Source: Adiantum capillus-veneris
Taxonomy: Eukaryota > Streptophyta > Polypodiopsida > Polypodiales > Pteridaceae
Reading direction: 5' to 3'
DNA: 64,000 bases
NCBI GenBank assembly: GCA_014529385.2
Contig: CM043952.1
Span: 56,086,619-56,150,618, forward strand
Part shown: positions 10,439 to 21,989 of the stretch, piece after piece
How positions within the stretch are numbered: position 1 is the first letter of the stretch
Layout: each line of letters begins with the position of its first letter
Notes under the pieces: model-generated
Seen by the model: only the letters and a program-made list of their open reading frames with translations
What the model was told of the DNA's origin: nothing
The model's database searches: none
Translations under genes and position numbers: made by a program

Positions 10439-12330
10439 TTATAGCGAAGATGTGAGTTGGTATGTAGATGGCTCAGTACATAAATTGCCTAGCGTACTAG
10501 GCTTTGAATCTAGGTTATGTGTCTTCACCTTGGCAGTCTGTTGTATTAGGCTACTGTGCATAAATTTGCTTAGGCTAATGTCAGTCATGGGATTCTTGAT
10601 CCGAGCCAAGAGCATTCTGAATAATTTTTCAAACACATATGTAGGGTTGTTCTTTAGACTGATGGCTTCAACAACAAACTTGTATGTTGGCCTGCATTCC
10701 AGTGCTGCAACTAAAATTCCTTGTCCACCAATTTTCCTCTTCATCTTGGCTTGAGCGTCTTCTTTCAAAAATCAGTTGACATCATCATCAGTGCATGGTG
10801 GCATATGCAAGACATGTGAAAGTGCTATCGCTATAGCGTGCACTGGTCTGCCATTGATTTGAGAATCCTATGAATATTCTTGAGTAGAGAGAGAGAACTC
10901 ACTAGATGATGTCATTGAGTCGAAGTAGGAGCACCTTGGGGTTTCTGACTGAACAACATACATAGTCGAGGGAGAGGGTGTGAGTGAAGGAGAAGCTTGT
11001 TGTGTAGAAGGCGACATCATAGTCGATGGTTGAGGAAGCTTTGCAGTCCAAGAGGCAAGACGCAAAAGTCGTTGAGGATAAAGTGGATTGCACACTTTTT
11101 GCATAGTTATACGTACAACACCATGGATGCTCCACTCCCTTGTTGTATGGGGTTTATATTCATTACCTACGAAATGTTCATGCATTGGTTGGTCCATTTA
11201 ATCACTATTGGCAGAATCCTACCAATGATTTGGTCATTCATATTATGTCAATGATCGTTATGCCTTTCAGACTCCAGTGACAACTCTAGTCTGATGTTGA
11301 ACTGGGACCATACCCAAAAAGTCTATTGGTTTATGAAATCCTCCTCTTCTGCCTCAGCTGTTCTGATGTGGAACAGATTTAGAGGTTCATCATCTAACTC
11401 TGGAACTCGCCTCTCGAACTGGTGTTGATGGAGCTCCATCTGATATGGCGTAGTACAATTTAATCTTGTCTCCATTATAGACCCTTGGTAACAATAGTTT
11501 TGATAAGTCATTTAACCTAATTGTGCCATTGGAGAAAACCCAATCCACTTTATAAGGTCTTGGCCATGCCCCTTTAGATTAGGTTTCTTCGGCCTAACTT
11601 TGACTGAACTTTGACTGATAGAGCAACACTAGGCTCTAGGTCCCCCTTTTTGAATTCCCTAACTTTGATCTTACTATCATGCTAGCATTTTCTCCTCTAT
11701 TGGACCACCTCTTGTTCTAACGTTGCTCTCTATCTGATCTCATCCAATCTCAGTAATTCATCCAGCCTTCATTTTTAGATTTATATTAAAATCCATACCA
11801 TGCTCAATTTCCAATGTGAGAATGGGAATGGAAAATTCCATAGCTACCACTTCTTTTGTGCCACAAACTATCTTGAAAGGTGTCATCCCAGTGGTAACCT
11901 TGTGAGCACTTTTATATGCCCATAATGCAGTCTAAACTTTTTCATCGTAGCTCTGAGGCTCCTTCTAAACAATTTTTGTCAGTATGGTTTTGATCATCTT
12001 GTTGTTGCTTTCAACTTGCCTATTGCATCTAAGATATTATGCAGTTAATTTCCTGTGGTTGATTGAGAAAATGTCAGTTAGTATCTGGATGATCTCATTA
12101 ATAAAATAGGTTCCTTGATTTAACACAATCTCTATCAAATAGTCGATTGTAGACCTGGCAGTGTTGTTCGGTAACACCTTAGCCTCTACCCATTTGCTGA
12201 CATAGCATTTGGCCATCACAATGTACTTGTTCTTTTTGGATGTGACATTCTTGAATGGCCCCATGTAATCCAGTTGCCATTTCATAAATACTCCCAATGG
12301 TTGAATTGGTGTCAAGGAGTCATATCTAAC
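10439..12330 (-). mobile_element. Ty3-gypsy fragment (Athila/Tat-like), integrase to 3' region
   Basis: On the minus strand, about 12330-12037 matches a gypsy integrase core: a DYMGPF block, then SKWVEAK, then DQGT-FINE-like sequence of the kind found in Athila/Tat elements. About 11900-11330 continues into the integrase C-terminal region, ending with a block around RVYNGDKIKLYY. Further downstream, 11197-10439 holds two open stretches I cannot assign; they may be an accessory 3' coding region, known in this lineage. The element is broken with many breaks, has no LTR here, and is old. It abuts a copia fragment at about 12335. Confidence 0.75.
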
Positions 12331-12334
12331 TACT

Positions 12335-13904
12335 AGCAGTGAAGACTGCCATGTACTCAGCCTCACAACCGAAAGTATCCACAGTAGATTGCTTCTTGCT
12401 TGCTTCTTGCTCAACCATGATATGCATAAACTACCAAGCATGAAATAAAAACCAGTCGTGGTGGACACTCGCGTGTCATAACAACCAGCCCAATCTAAGT
12501 CTGAAAAATCATGTAAACATGGCGGCAATGATCCCCCATTGGGATAAACAACCCAAGATGTAAAGTGCTACTCAAGTAGAGAAAGGTCCGTTTGACATCC
12601 TACCAATGCTTAGACCATGGGCCATGCATAAATCTGCTAACCTATGAGACTGAAAATTGAATATCCGGCCTCATATTGCATACATAAGTAAGGCATCCAA
12701 CAATAGTTTGGTAAAGAGTGACATTGAGAGGATCACCAGCATCATAAAGAGTCAATTTCAAACTTGTTTCCATGGGAGTGGCAATAGGTTTGCAATCCTC
12801 AAGTCCATACTTACATAGCAATGTCTCTATGTAACTTGTCTGACATGAGGCAATACCACCATCCCAGTTCTTAAATTGTATGCCCACGTAATGATGCAAT
12901 AGCCCCAAATATTTAATCTTGAAAGTAGCATTCAAATAAGTCTTAAATTCAGCAATATGTGCCTCATTTGGACCAGTGATCAGCAAATCATCCACATACA
13001 CAAAAACTATGAGAAGTATATCACCATCACGCTTTACATACAAAGTGCTCTCTATTGGATTGTTTACGAAAGCCTCGTTTGACCAAATGAGTGTCAGCTT
13101 TCTCATACCAAGCACGAGGAGATTTCCTCAACCCATACAAAGCTTTCTTACATTTGCACACTTTATCCTCTTGTCCTTTCTTGACAAAACCGTGAGGCTG
13201 TCTTACATAAACTTCCTCAAATACGTCACCATTCAAGAAAGAAGTAACAATTTCTGACTAATATACATCCCATCCAAAATGAGCTGCCAATGCACATAGA
13301 AAATGCACAATAGTCATACGACATAATCTATGCCTTTTTCCTGTGCATAACTTTTTGCAGCAAGTCGAGGCTTATAGCGATCATTCTCACCATCCAACTT
13401 ACATTTCAACTTGTAAACCCACTTCATACCAATGGCCTTTCTGCCAGGAGGAACATCACATAAAGTTTATGTGTCATTTTTTATAAGTGCATCATATTCT
13501 GATTGCATGGCAGTCATCCAATTTTTGAAATTATGTGCTTCATCAAAAGACAGAGTTCCTCTACATCACACAAACTAGAAATAGCCAAAGCATAACAATC
13601 TGATGCATAAGATGCATGGCAAGAACCTAAACGAGTATGACTAGACAAAGGAGCATCCAATTTACTGTCACGCAAAGTATGTAGTAGCCTTTTTGGCATA
13701 CCTCTAGCCTGCTTATTCTCAGCCCTTTCCACATCAAGTAAAGCATGTACATCTAAGAGGATGATCCGTCCCATTTTTTGAAACCCTTGTAGGCTATACA
13801 TTTGCCTCATTTGAATTTAAATTCAAATTTCCACCATTGAAAATAGGCAACAAATTTTCATAAATGTCCTATGAGCTTACATTATTGTGTCTAGTACATG
13901 AATC
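12335..13904 (-). mobile_element. Ty1-copia fragment (copia-1 family), integrase tail through RT to RNase H
   Basis: Minus-strand order: a spacer between integrase and RT (about 13810-13514), an RT start region (about 13440-13027; blocks FEEVYVRQPHGF and KKALYGLRKSPRAWYEK), the RT core with the YVDDLLITG box (13115-12642), and RNase H around DWAGCYDTRVSTTTGFYF (about 12500-12350). These are standard Ty1-copia pol blocks. A plus-strand relative lies at 38.5-41.6 kb. It is broken with several breaks, lacks both ends, and is old. Its right edge meets the LTR remnant of gypsy element A at 13904/13905. Confidence 0.88.
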
Positions 13905-16671
13905 ATTTGGTAAAGTTAGATATTATATTTTATGACATTACCTCTCTCTTGAAATCGTAGTCTTCCTCGACTATGTCCTCGACTATGAGGTAGAGAAGAT
14001 AAATCCTAGTCATTAGTCCATGTTTCTTAGCGGTTAGAGGATCCCTTTTTTACCCTACGACATCATTCCAAAATGGATGACTAATCCAGTTGGTGCTCGG
14101 GAGACTTAGCCTGTCGCAGCATGTCTGCTCTTTAGTCTATATCATACTTCCAAAGTAGAGTGACAAGTTCTACTTGGTGTTTGGGAGATGTCATCACCAC
14201 ATACATGATCATAAGCATGCATACTTCTTAAATTTTGTGCACAATAAAAGAAAGAGAATGAGTCTTATAAGACAAATACATTGTTCATTTAAAATGCATT
14301 TTCATTTGCTTACTCTAGAGTAGCATTGTAAGCATTGACGAAGTTCATATTATCCTTAAGCTAGGTTCCTTGCATCCATCTAGCATCTTTAAAAGGATAA
14401 TTCTTAAACTTAACAAGATATCATTGGATAACTTTACCGTTTCTTAGTACCTTGTCTATGTGTCGAAGAATCGATTCGGGCTACAACACCTCTTGTTGAT
14501 CTTCGATCTCTGGCAAGTTCTCCATTATTGGTTCTTTTGATGGCTCTCCTTTGTAAGGTTTGAGTAGGATCACATGGTTAGCATTGTCAATGAGCCAATG
14601 GTTGGGCAACTTTAACTAATAAAGAATTGTAAAAGAAAGGACCATAGTATCTTTTTGCTAGTTTAGCATAATACTCTTGGTGGCTCGTAGGATTTTTGCC
14701 CGTAGTATGCTTTAAATGAGCCTTGAGAAAGTTTAGCAAGACCCAATCGTATTTCTTAAAGGCTAAGGCTCTTTTGTGCTTATTAGCAACATCCCTTTTT
14801 GCCTTTGTTGTGAGATGGATATAACCTTTTCAATCTTTAAGAAAGATTCTTGTCAATCTCAGCTATATTCATCAGCACCGAAGATCTTTCCATATACTTT
14901 AAGTAGTGAGGGAATTTTGGATCTTCCCTCTTTAACCTTGAAAGGTGCTTTCCCCATAGAAGTATATACAATGTCATTGTACGCATACTCTATAAGAGGT
15001 AGGAACTTCTCTCATTGAGAACGTTGATCTACTTCCATGACATAGGCTTTTAATAGATTTAAGAGTCGTTAGATTAGTTGTTTCACTTTGGTCATCCGAT
15101 TGTGGATGATAGGTCGAAAGAGAAATTTAATCTACTTCCTAGATTTTTAAAGAGACCCTTTTAGAAATTACTGGTCATTCTAAGATCTTTGTCCGACACT
15201 ATGAATGCTGGCAAGCCACGATACCTGAAATTTGAGATCTAAACAGGGTTGTTGTTTGATGTGCCTTAATAGTCTTTTTGATATGCATAGAGTGTGTTTT
15301 CTTGCTAATCCTGTCGACGACTGAAACAATCCAACTTTCTTCCCTTGATCAAATTTCAATTTTTGGTATGCCACGCATTTTGAAACATACTCTTGTATGT
15401 TTACTTTTTATGGTAGACCAACAGACATACATTCTACTCCTCGAAGAGTAGATTATGAAAGCCCTCTTTGCCCCGCATAAGGAAAAGCATAGGATTCATA
15501 CATGCCTTTCTTATTGTATTGGTGAGTAACACATAGCCTATTGCCATTTAGAAGATAACCATCCTTCAAGTTGAATGGTTCTTTTTTTCTTCCCTAATGC
15601 AAAGGTTGTAATTACCTACTTAAAGTTTTGGTTAGTAGCATACTCATCTATCATAAAAGATAGATCATTATGAGTTGCTATAGACACCACATTTACCCTT
15701 GGCCGTTGTGAAAGTGCATCGACCACTTGATTGTGCTTGCCAGCAGTGTGAGCAATATGAAATTTAAATTGCGAAAGAAAATTTGCCCACCTCATTTGTT
15801 TGTTGGAAAGATTGGTTTGCGTCATGAAGTTCTTGAGGCTTTGTGATCCATTTGTAGGATGAATGGAGCCCCCAAGAGATAGTGCTTCCATGTGTCTAGG
15901 GCATGTAGAATACCAAAAAGCTCTATTTCGTACATGTCCAAGACTCGTTCATTGGCATTGAGCCTTTGGCTTTCATATGCTATGGCATGCCCTTCTTGAA
16001 GCAAAACTGCTCCAAGGCAATCACCACAAGCATCACATTCGACCTCAAATGGCTTTGAGGGATCCGGAAGCATTTTGTTCAAAATCATTTTGTTCTTTAG
16101 CAGTCCATGAGTACCTAACATTCTTCCTTGTTAAGTCATGCAATGGTCCTGCTATTTGAGAGAATTTTTCTATGAAGCGTCTATAGTATGCACACATACC
16201 AATAAAGCTTCTTAGCTCATGTAGATTCCTTGGATTAATCCATGCTTTTATTACCTGCAACTTTGATGGATTCATACATACTAATGAAAAGCTTATTCTC
16301 TCTCACAACTAGGAAGATTACCTAGACGTGTCACTTGTACTCCTCAAGAGAATTTGAGTGGCCTAAAGATTTTTGTCCATCATGAGTTTGAATGCGGTCA
16401 GGCCAAAACTTGTAACTTTTCAAATAGATCTTCTACCCGCGGCACGGGAAATCTTTTTTTTTAGTGATCCTATTTGGTGCTCTATAGTCAACACACATGT
16501 GATATGTGTCACCTTTCTTTTGCACTAAAAGTACTGGTGAACCGAATGGAGAGGAGCTAGGCCTCACCATCCCTTTTTCCACCAATTCATGCGCTTGCCT
16601 CATGATCTCCTCTTGTTGAGCAATTACTCGGTTCTAAACATCCTACACTCACTAGCTTAGGTTATCAATCC

Positions 16672-17600
16672 TTGGCAACGGTGCCAAATGTAGGGAGGCA
16701 TTGTAGCAATGACCTAATTGCAAACCACACAAATTTATCAAATCCGTGGATCGGCAACCCGACTAGGGCGGCATGGAAGCACGAGCATCGGATGAATAGA
16801 AATAGAGGATTCAAGAGATCACCTCTCCAATGCAAGTAGAGATTAGCCATGGCAAGACTGACTCTAATCATTCTCTAATCACTAATCTATCAACTCCTAC
16901 ACACATCAAGTCCACCAAAGTCCGACTTACCATAGACTAGAAACCCCAAGCACACTAATGATAAGCACGCACCAATTACATTGGTGTTGGCCTCTCCAAT
17001 CACCACATGTCAATCACAGCACTTCAACAATAGCTACACACAAGAGGTGAATGGTGCCAGAATTTCATAAAACCTATCCACACACAAGCAAACAATAGGG
17101 CACACACACTAATTACAAGATTAAGACCCAACTTAATTAACCTAATTAGTGATGCTAAATACGAATGCTTGTAAAAAAATAGGAGTGGTTAATAGCAAGA
17201 AGTACATACCTCTCTCAAATCTAGAATAATGAAAGTGTAATATTACTTCATGACATAATGAAATGTAGAGAAGAAGTAGACTAATGAGAAAATAGGAATT
17301 AAATTAATCAAGAAGAGCTTACTTTAATTACAATGGATTAGTCCTAGTCTCTTAAACATGGGCATTAAACTCAAGGCTAGGCCATAGAGTGAACACTCAA
17401 GAAAGAGAGAGCTCTCAAAAGTGGATCTTCAAGAGTGGATACTCAAGAATGAAGCTTCCTTGTATAAAGGCTTCCTTTTAAAGGCTTTCACCACAATCCC
17501 TTCTACTATGGGTTTAAGCTTGAGCCCTCTACCTAGAATATACAACTTTGGAACTCCAAGTGAGCCCAAGACTTATACAAAGTGAGTTGGAAATATTATG
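16672..17600 (-). mobile_element. LTR plus Asp-tRNA primer site of another gypsy element, inside element A
   Basis: The minus strand reads ...CCTCCCTACA and then TTGGCACCGTTGCCAAGGAT (about 16691-16672), close to the primer site complementary to Asp tRNA used by Athila-type Ty3-gypsy elements. The 900 bp on its 5' side (16692 to about 17600) is non-coding, differs from the flanking gag and pol, and fits a long LTR starting TGTGCATAAT. This is a 5' LTR with its primer site and little else. The outer boundary near 17600 is approximate. Broken, old. Confidence 0.5.
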
Positions 17601-19073
17601 CACAACCATAGCATATCTCCCGCTTGATGCATATTCGATGTAGCCTGTGTTAGCCGCTGCTAACAGGAATTGACATACTCGGCCATTTCTTCAAGTAATG
17701 CCGCACAAAACTGTTTCTTTTGCTCGGCGAAGTCTATCTTTTGGAAGACATTAGCCTTGAGATATAAATCCCAAAACTTATCGACATATTTGTGAATAGA
17801 CTCATATGAGAGAAGCTTCAAACTGCGCCATTCGGTAAGTACTTTGTCATTTGCATCCCTTGCAAGGAATTGCTTCATGATGGAAACTCATAGAGTTTTT
17901 CATGTCTTTGGGGCTTCATCATTTTGCCACGAAGGCTAGCTCATCATTGATATGCCGATTTTTGGAAGTGCGTAGCTACATGGCATAGCTTGGAGGACTC
18001 TGTGAAGACCTCATCTCCAAAGGCTGCATCAAATTGCAGGATGAAGGCCAATACTTTGTTGGTGGTACCAAAGATTCCATCATAGGTGAGAAAAGAGATA
18101 TTCTTGACTCCCTCTTTGAATTTCTTGAGCTTTGGGACCTTCACCATGCAGGGTAAGTTTTGCGATGTCCTTTCCTCTTGTATTCTCTAGGAGAATAACT
18201 ATTGCTTTCGTCGGAAGAGGAGGAAGGTGAAGAGGGTGACCTCTTTCTTTCCTTTTTCTTCCTTTGTTTCCTCTCTTCCCTTTTGGAATGACAAGGAGAA
18301 GGAGTATGAGTTGACCGTTTCCTCTTGGGAGGAGTTGGCGATAGTCTAGATCGTCGTTTTCATGGAGCCACATCTTTAGAGGAACTAAGGGATTCACTTC
18401 TCTCATCTCTTATGGGAGACAATCTTCTTTTGGGATTCTCATCAAGAGGCCTCCTAAACTCTCTCTTCTCTTGGAGAGGAAGAGAAATCCCATAAGCACA
18501 AAGTTGTTGGGTAACCTTGCAAAGTAGGGTTGCCCATAGCTTGATGCCACCTAGTAACAAGATAATTGATAAACATGGAGGCATAATCATTAGCACCTTC
18601 ATGTGCAAAATCAAAATAATCAATGTTCATTCTACTCTCTTGGTTATTGTTAGCCATGCTAATTATACGTATGTCTTTACTTAGTGTATTCTTTGGCAAT
18701 TCAAAACCTTAGTTGTTGCTACTCTTCTTAGCCTTTGAAAATAAGTACTTAAGTATCTACACCCGCGGCTTGAATTGGTTAATTATTGAGAGTAGTGGGG
18801 TGGGTCTAACATAGCAGAATTTCCAAGGTTAGCTCCTTTCGAACTTCTTATGGCTCAATAATGGTAAAGTCGTAGGCAAGTCTTAAAAAACCCCATTATT
18901 AACACCAAAGCTCCCAAGGTGTGCACCATATCCCACATCGTGGACTCAACAAAACCGATAATAGATCCCAGTCCCACTTACCCTAATATAATTAACAAAA
19001 TCAACCATTAGTAGGTCACATAAGGACCTCTCTTCTTAAGCAAGAAAAGAGAAACCAAACGCTCTGATACCAA

Positions 19074-19803
19074 TGTAATGGAAATGGCCTATGAACTTTG
19101 AGAACAACAGAATTAAGAGAATTAGAGTGAGCATTTTTGTGAGATTACTTTGAGAACATAGAGGTGAACTTAATTGATGGTAGCAACATGAATATAGTAC
19201 TTAACTAAGCTGGCATGAACAATACTTTTGCAAGAGAGAGAGTATTAGAGAACATGACAATAGTTGAGGACCAGATTTACTTGGAGCCGGTCCCCCCTCC
19301 AAAAGGCGTTTGTATTATAGATTCTCCCATCAAAAGAGACTTGGTACAATACAATCTTTGTGTTCTTGTGACATTGGTGATGCTATGAAGATGGAAACTT
19401 GAAAGCTTCATGGATCATGAGCATAACATAAACTTTACAAAAGCATTAACTATCCCAAGGCCTCAATCACCTTCGAAGGTGGAGAGACCTAGCAACGGGG
19501 AATGAGGGTAGGGAAGAGGAAGAAGAATCATTCATAGGAGAAAGAAATAGTTCCTCACTTATCATCACTCTTATTGCTTATCATAGCATAATATCATAAT
19601 AATGAAGATGAAGAAGATGGCAAGCTTAAGCATTGAAGCATGGCTATTGGTTGGATTTGCATTCCATAGCCAAGAGTGTTGGTGTAGGCTCTTCACTTCT
19701 CAACAAGCTTGGAGAAGGAGATGGATCTCTTGCACTTTGCACTCCACACAATGAGAGAATGTGTGTGTGTGTGGGAGAGTATACCCCCTCTCATACTTGG
19801 TCC

Positions 19804-19845
<42 letters not shown>

Positions 19846-20637
19846 CTTTGATTATATCATTTGGACATGTGTCTTCTTTTTCCTCTTTGAAAGAAAGAAC
19901 TTAATTGTTTATTTTTATGCATCTAAATTCTCATTGGACCCCTTTAAAACCTATTCAATAGGATTCAAGCACATCATGAGGGCCACATGTGGAGGATTTT
20001 GACATGTGTCTTGTATGCTTCTTAATTGGTTCAAATTGAACACTTCAAGCACTTAGCCAATCAAGCATGGAAACCGTTTATGCCTCTTTAAAGTTTATCT
20101 TTGAATTTAACACTTCAAGAACCTTAGTCATTTAAGCATGAGAATCACCTTAAGCTTGGACAAGGTTCCCACAAACACTTTAAACACTTTAGTTAGCAAA
20201 CCGACAAGCACCTCATGCTTGAGTAGGATTCCCACCTCAAGGTCAGCCCCAGCTTGCCTAAGATCAAAGGAATTTTTAAACTAACTTTTGGAGGTCTTTA
20301 ATGCAGCTAACCCTAGGTCTTTAAAGCTCCATTAGATGCACCTTGTTCTTTGATAGACTACCTCCTTTTGGACCCCTATTGAGATGTAACCATCTCTCCT
20401 CTTGGTCCTTGCAGAGGTAAACCTAGAATCACTTATTGCACATTGCTCTTTGGTAGACCGTTTTCTTTTGGACCCCTATTGAGATACAACCATTTCTCCT
20501 TTTGGTCCCTTGTTGAGATAGGTCTAAAAGCACATATCTATATCCTAACTGTTGTTCCCCTTTTATCTTCCCATATTAAATGATCAGTTTAATATGAGAA
20601 AACCATTTGGTAAAGTTCGATTTTATATTTTATGACA
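19074..20637 (-). repeat. 5' LTR of element A (1,564 bp)
   Basis: Bounded by TG...CA in minus orientation, next to the Met primer site at 19060-19073. Contains a GT run (about 19759), a CT microsatellite (19806-19841) and two tandem blocks of about 110 bp near its 5' end (20.3-20.5 kb). Homologous LTRs lie at 24.7-25.9, 26.0-27.6 and 46.3-48.2 kb. Confidence 0.88.
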
Positions 20638-20967
20638 ACGCTCGCCAAAGCTCACAGAAATCAAAGAAAGTGAACAGCCGTGTGATGGAGCTGTTGGCGA
20701 CTTAAGCCCGAGAGGATGCAACCTGCTCTGATACAATTGTTGGAATTAGGGTTGCAAGAAAACGCACACAGCTTGGAGAAGACAAAGGAAGCTCAAGGCA
20801 CACAACAGAGAGTGTATTACTTAGTGTGCAATGGAAAGATAAGATAGCCCTAGAGTGATGGGTGTATAAACAATGCACGGGGTGAAAAACCTCCTAGTGA
20901 GGGAAAAAGTTGCCCCGGAAGTCCTAAGTGTGCTCACAGACATCACTACCACATGTGTATGGTAACA
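20638..20967 (-). mobile_element. copia-1 element, minus strand: 5' LTR and leader
   Basis: LTR 20967-20738 (230 bp; TGTTACCATA...CCAACA) is followed on the minus strand by a Met-type primer site (ATTGTATCAGAGCAGG, about 20739-20724) and leader to 20638, where element A begins. The leader matches that of the plus-strand copy at about 21990-22080. The coding part would continue left of element A and may be the fragment at 12335-13904. A fossil piece. Confidence 0.85.
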
Positions 20968-21758
20968 TAAATGGGGAGTGATTATACATTTGGTAGTGCC
21001 ATTTGGGTTATGTAATGCTCCAAAAACCTTTCAGAGATGTATGATGGAGATCTTTAGTGAGTACTTGCATAAAATTTTTGTTATTTTTATGGATGACTTC
21101 ACAATCTTCTCAAATGAAGCAATGCATTTGTTAATTTTGGAGAATTGGTTTTTTGAAAGATGCAAAGAGAAGAGAATCTGCTTGAACCCATTTGAATCAG
21201 AGTTTATGGTATGGAAAGGCCAACTTCTAGGATATATTCTCTCTAGAAATGGTATTGAAATGACAAAAGACAAGCTTAAGCGTGTTCAATAGGCCAGAGC
21301 ACCAAGAACTATATTTGAGCTGAGTTCATTCTTGGGGTATGTCAATTTCTATAGAAGATTCATTCACACGTTTGTAGCAAAAGAACTTCCTCTATATGAG
21401 TTAACTCAGAAGGGAAAGAAGTTTATTGGTGGATGCATATGGAATTGTGATATTGGCCCAGCCTGATGGGAAGACAAACTACCTAGTCTACTTTGCTAAT
21501 TGTCAATTCAGTATAGCTGAACAAGGTTATTCCACAATAGAGTGATAGGTTCTGGAAATGGTCTTAAGTGCTACAAAGTTCAGACATTATCTTTTGGGCA
21601 AGCTACTTCAATTTTATGTATATAATCAAGATCTTCTGTTTCTAGTCAACAAAGTTATTTACAAAGGAGACCGATCACATGAATGATGTTCTTGATGGAT
21701 TTTGAATTCAAAATTTTCCATAAGCCAGGAAAGACTCACTATGGTGCTAACTTTTTGT
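20968..21758 (+). mobile_element. Ty3-gypsy RT-RNase H fragment (Athila/Tat-like)
   Basis: The open stretch from 20978 shows VPFGLCNAPKTFQRCMM and FMDDFTIF, the gypsy reverse transcriptase core. A connection region (SSFLGYVNFYRRFI) and RNase H-like sequence follow to about 21740. It is framed by two copia-1 LTRs pointing outward in opposite directions. Broken with several breaks, no LTR of its own, old. Confidence 0.85.
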
Positions 21759-21989
21759 TGTTACCATATACATGTGGTAGTGATGTGCGTGAACACACTT
21801 AGGACCGCAGGGGCATTTTTTCCCCCTCACTAGGAGGTTTTTTCCCACGTGCATTGTATATACGCCCATCACTCTAGGGCTATCTAATATTTCCATTGCA
21901 CACTAAATAATACTACTCTCTGTTGTGTGCTTTGAGCTTCTTCATCTTCTCCAAGTTGTGTGTGTTTCCCTACAACCCTATTTTCAACA
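21759..21989 (+). repeat. 5' LTR of copia element D
   Basis: TGTTACCATATA...CAACA followed directly by a Met-type primer site. Forms a large inverted repeat with the minus-strand LTR at 20738-20967. Confidence 0.88.

Larger units (their letters stand above)
13905..20637 (-). mobile_element. Ty3-gypsy chromovirus element A, minus strand, 5' LTR whole and 3' LTR largely missing
   Basis: Parts in minus order: 5' LTR 20637-19074 (TGTCATAAAA...CATTACA); primer site 19073-19060, TTGGTATCAGAGC, for initiator Met tRNA; gag about 18660-17650; an inserted foreign LTR at 17600-16672; RT about 16600-16200; RNase H about 16130-15700; integrase about 15640-14560 with a chromodomain-like tail; 3' non-coding region to 13938; a purine tract before the 3' LTR; and only about 33 bp of 3' LTR (13937-13905). 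Family assignment rests on gene order, the Met primer site and the C-terminal tail shared with element F. It is broken with many breaks and not functional. It sits inside a minus-strand copia-1 element. Age old, not computable because the LTR pair is incomplete. Confidence 0.88.
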
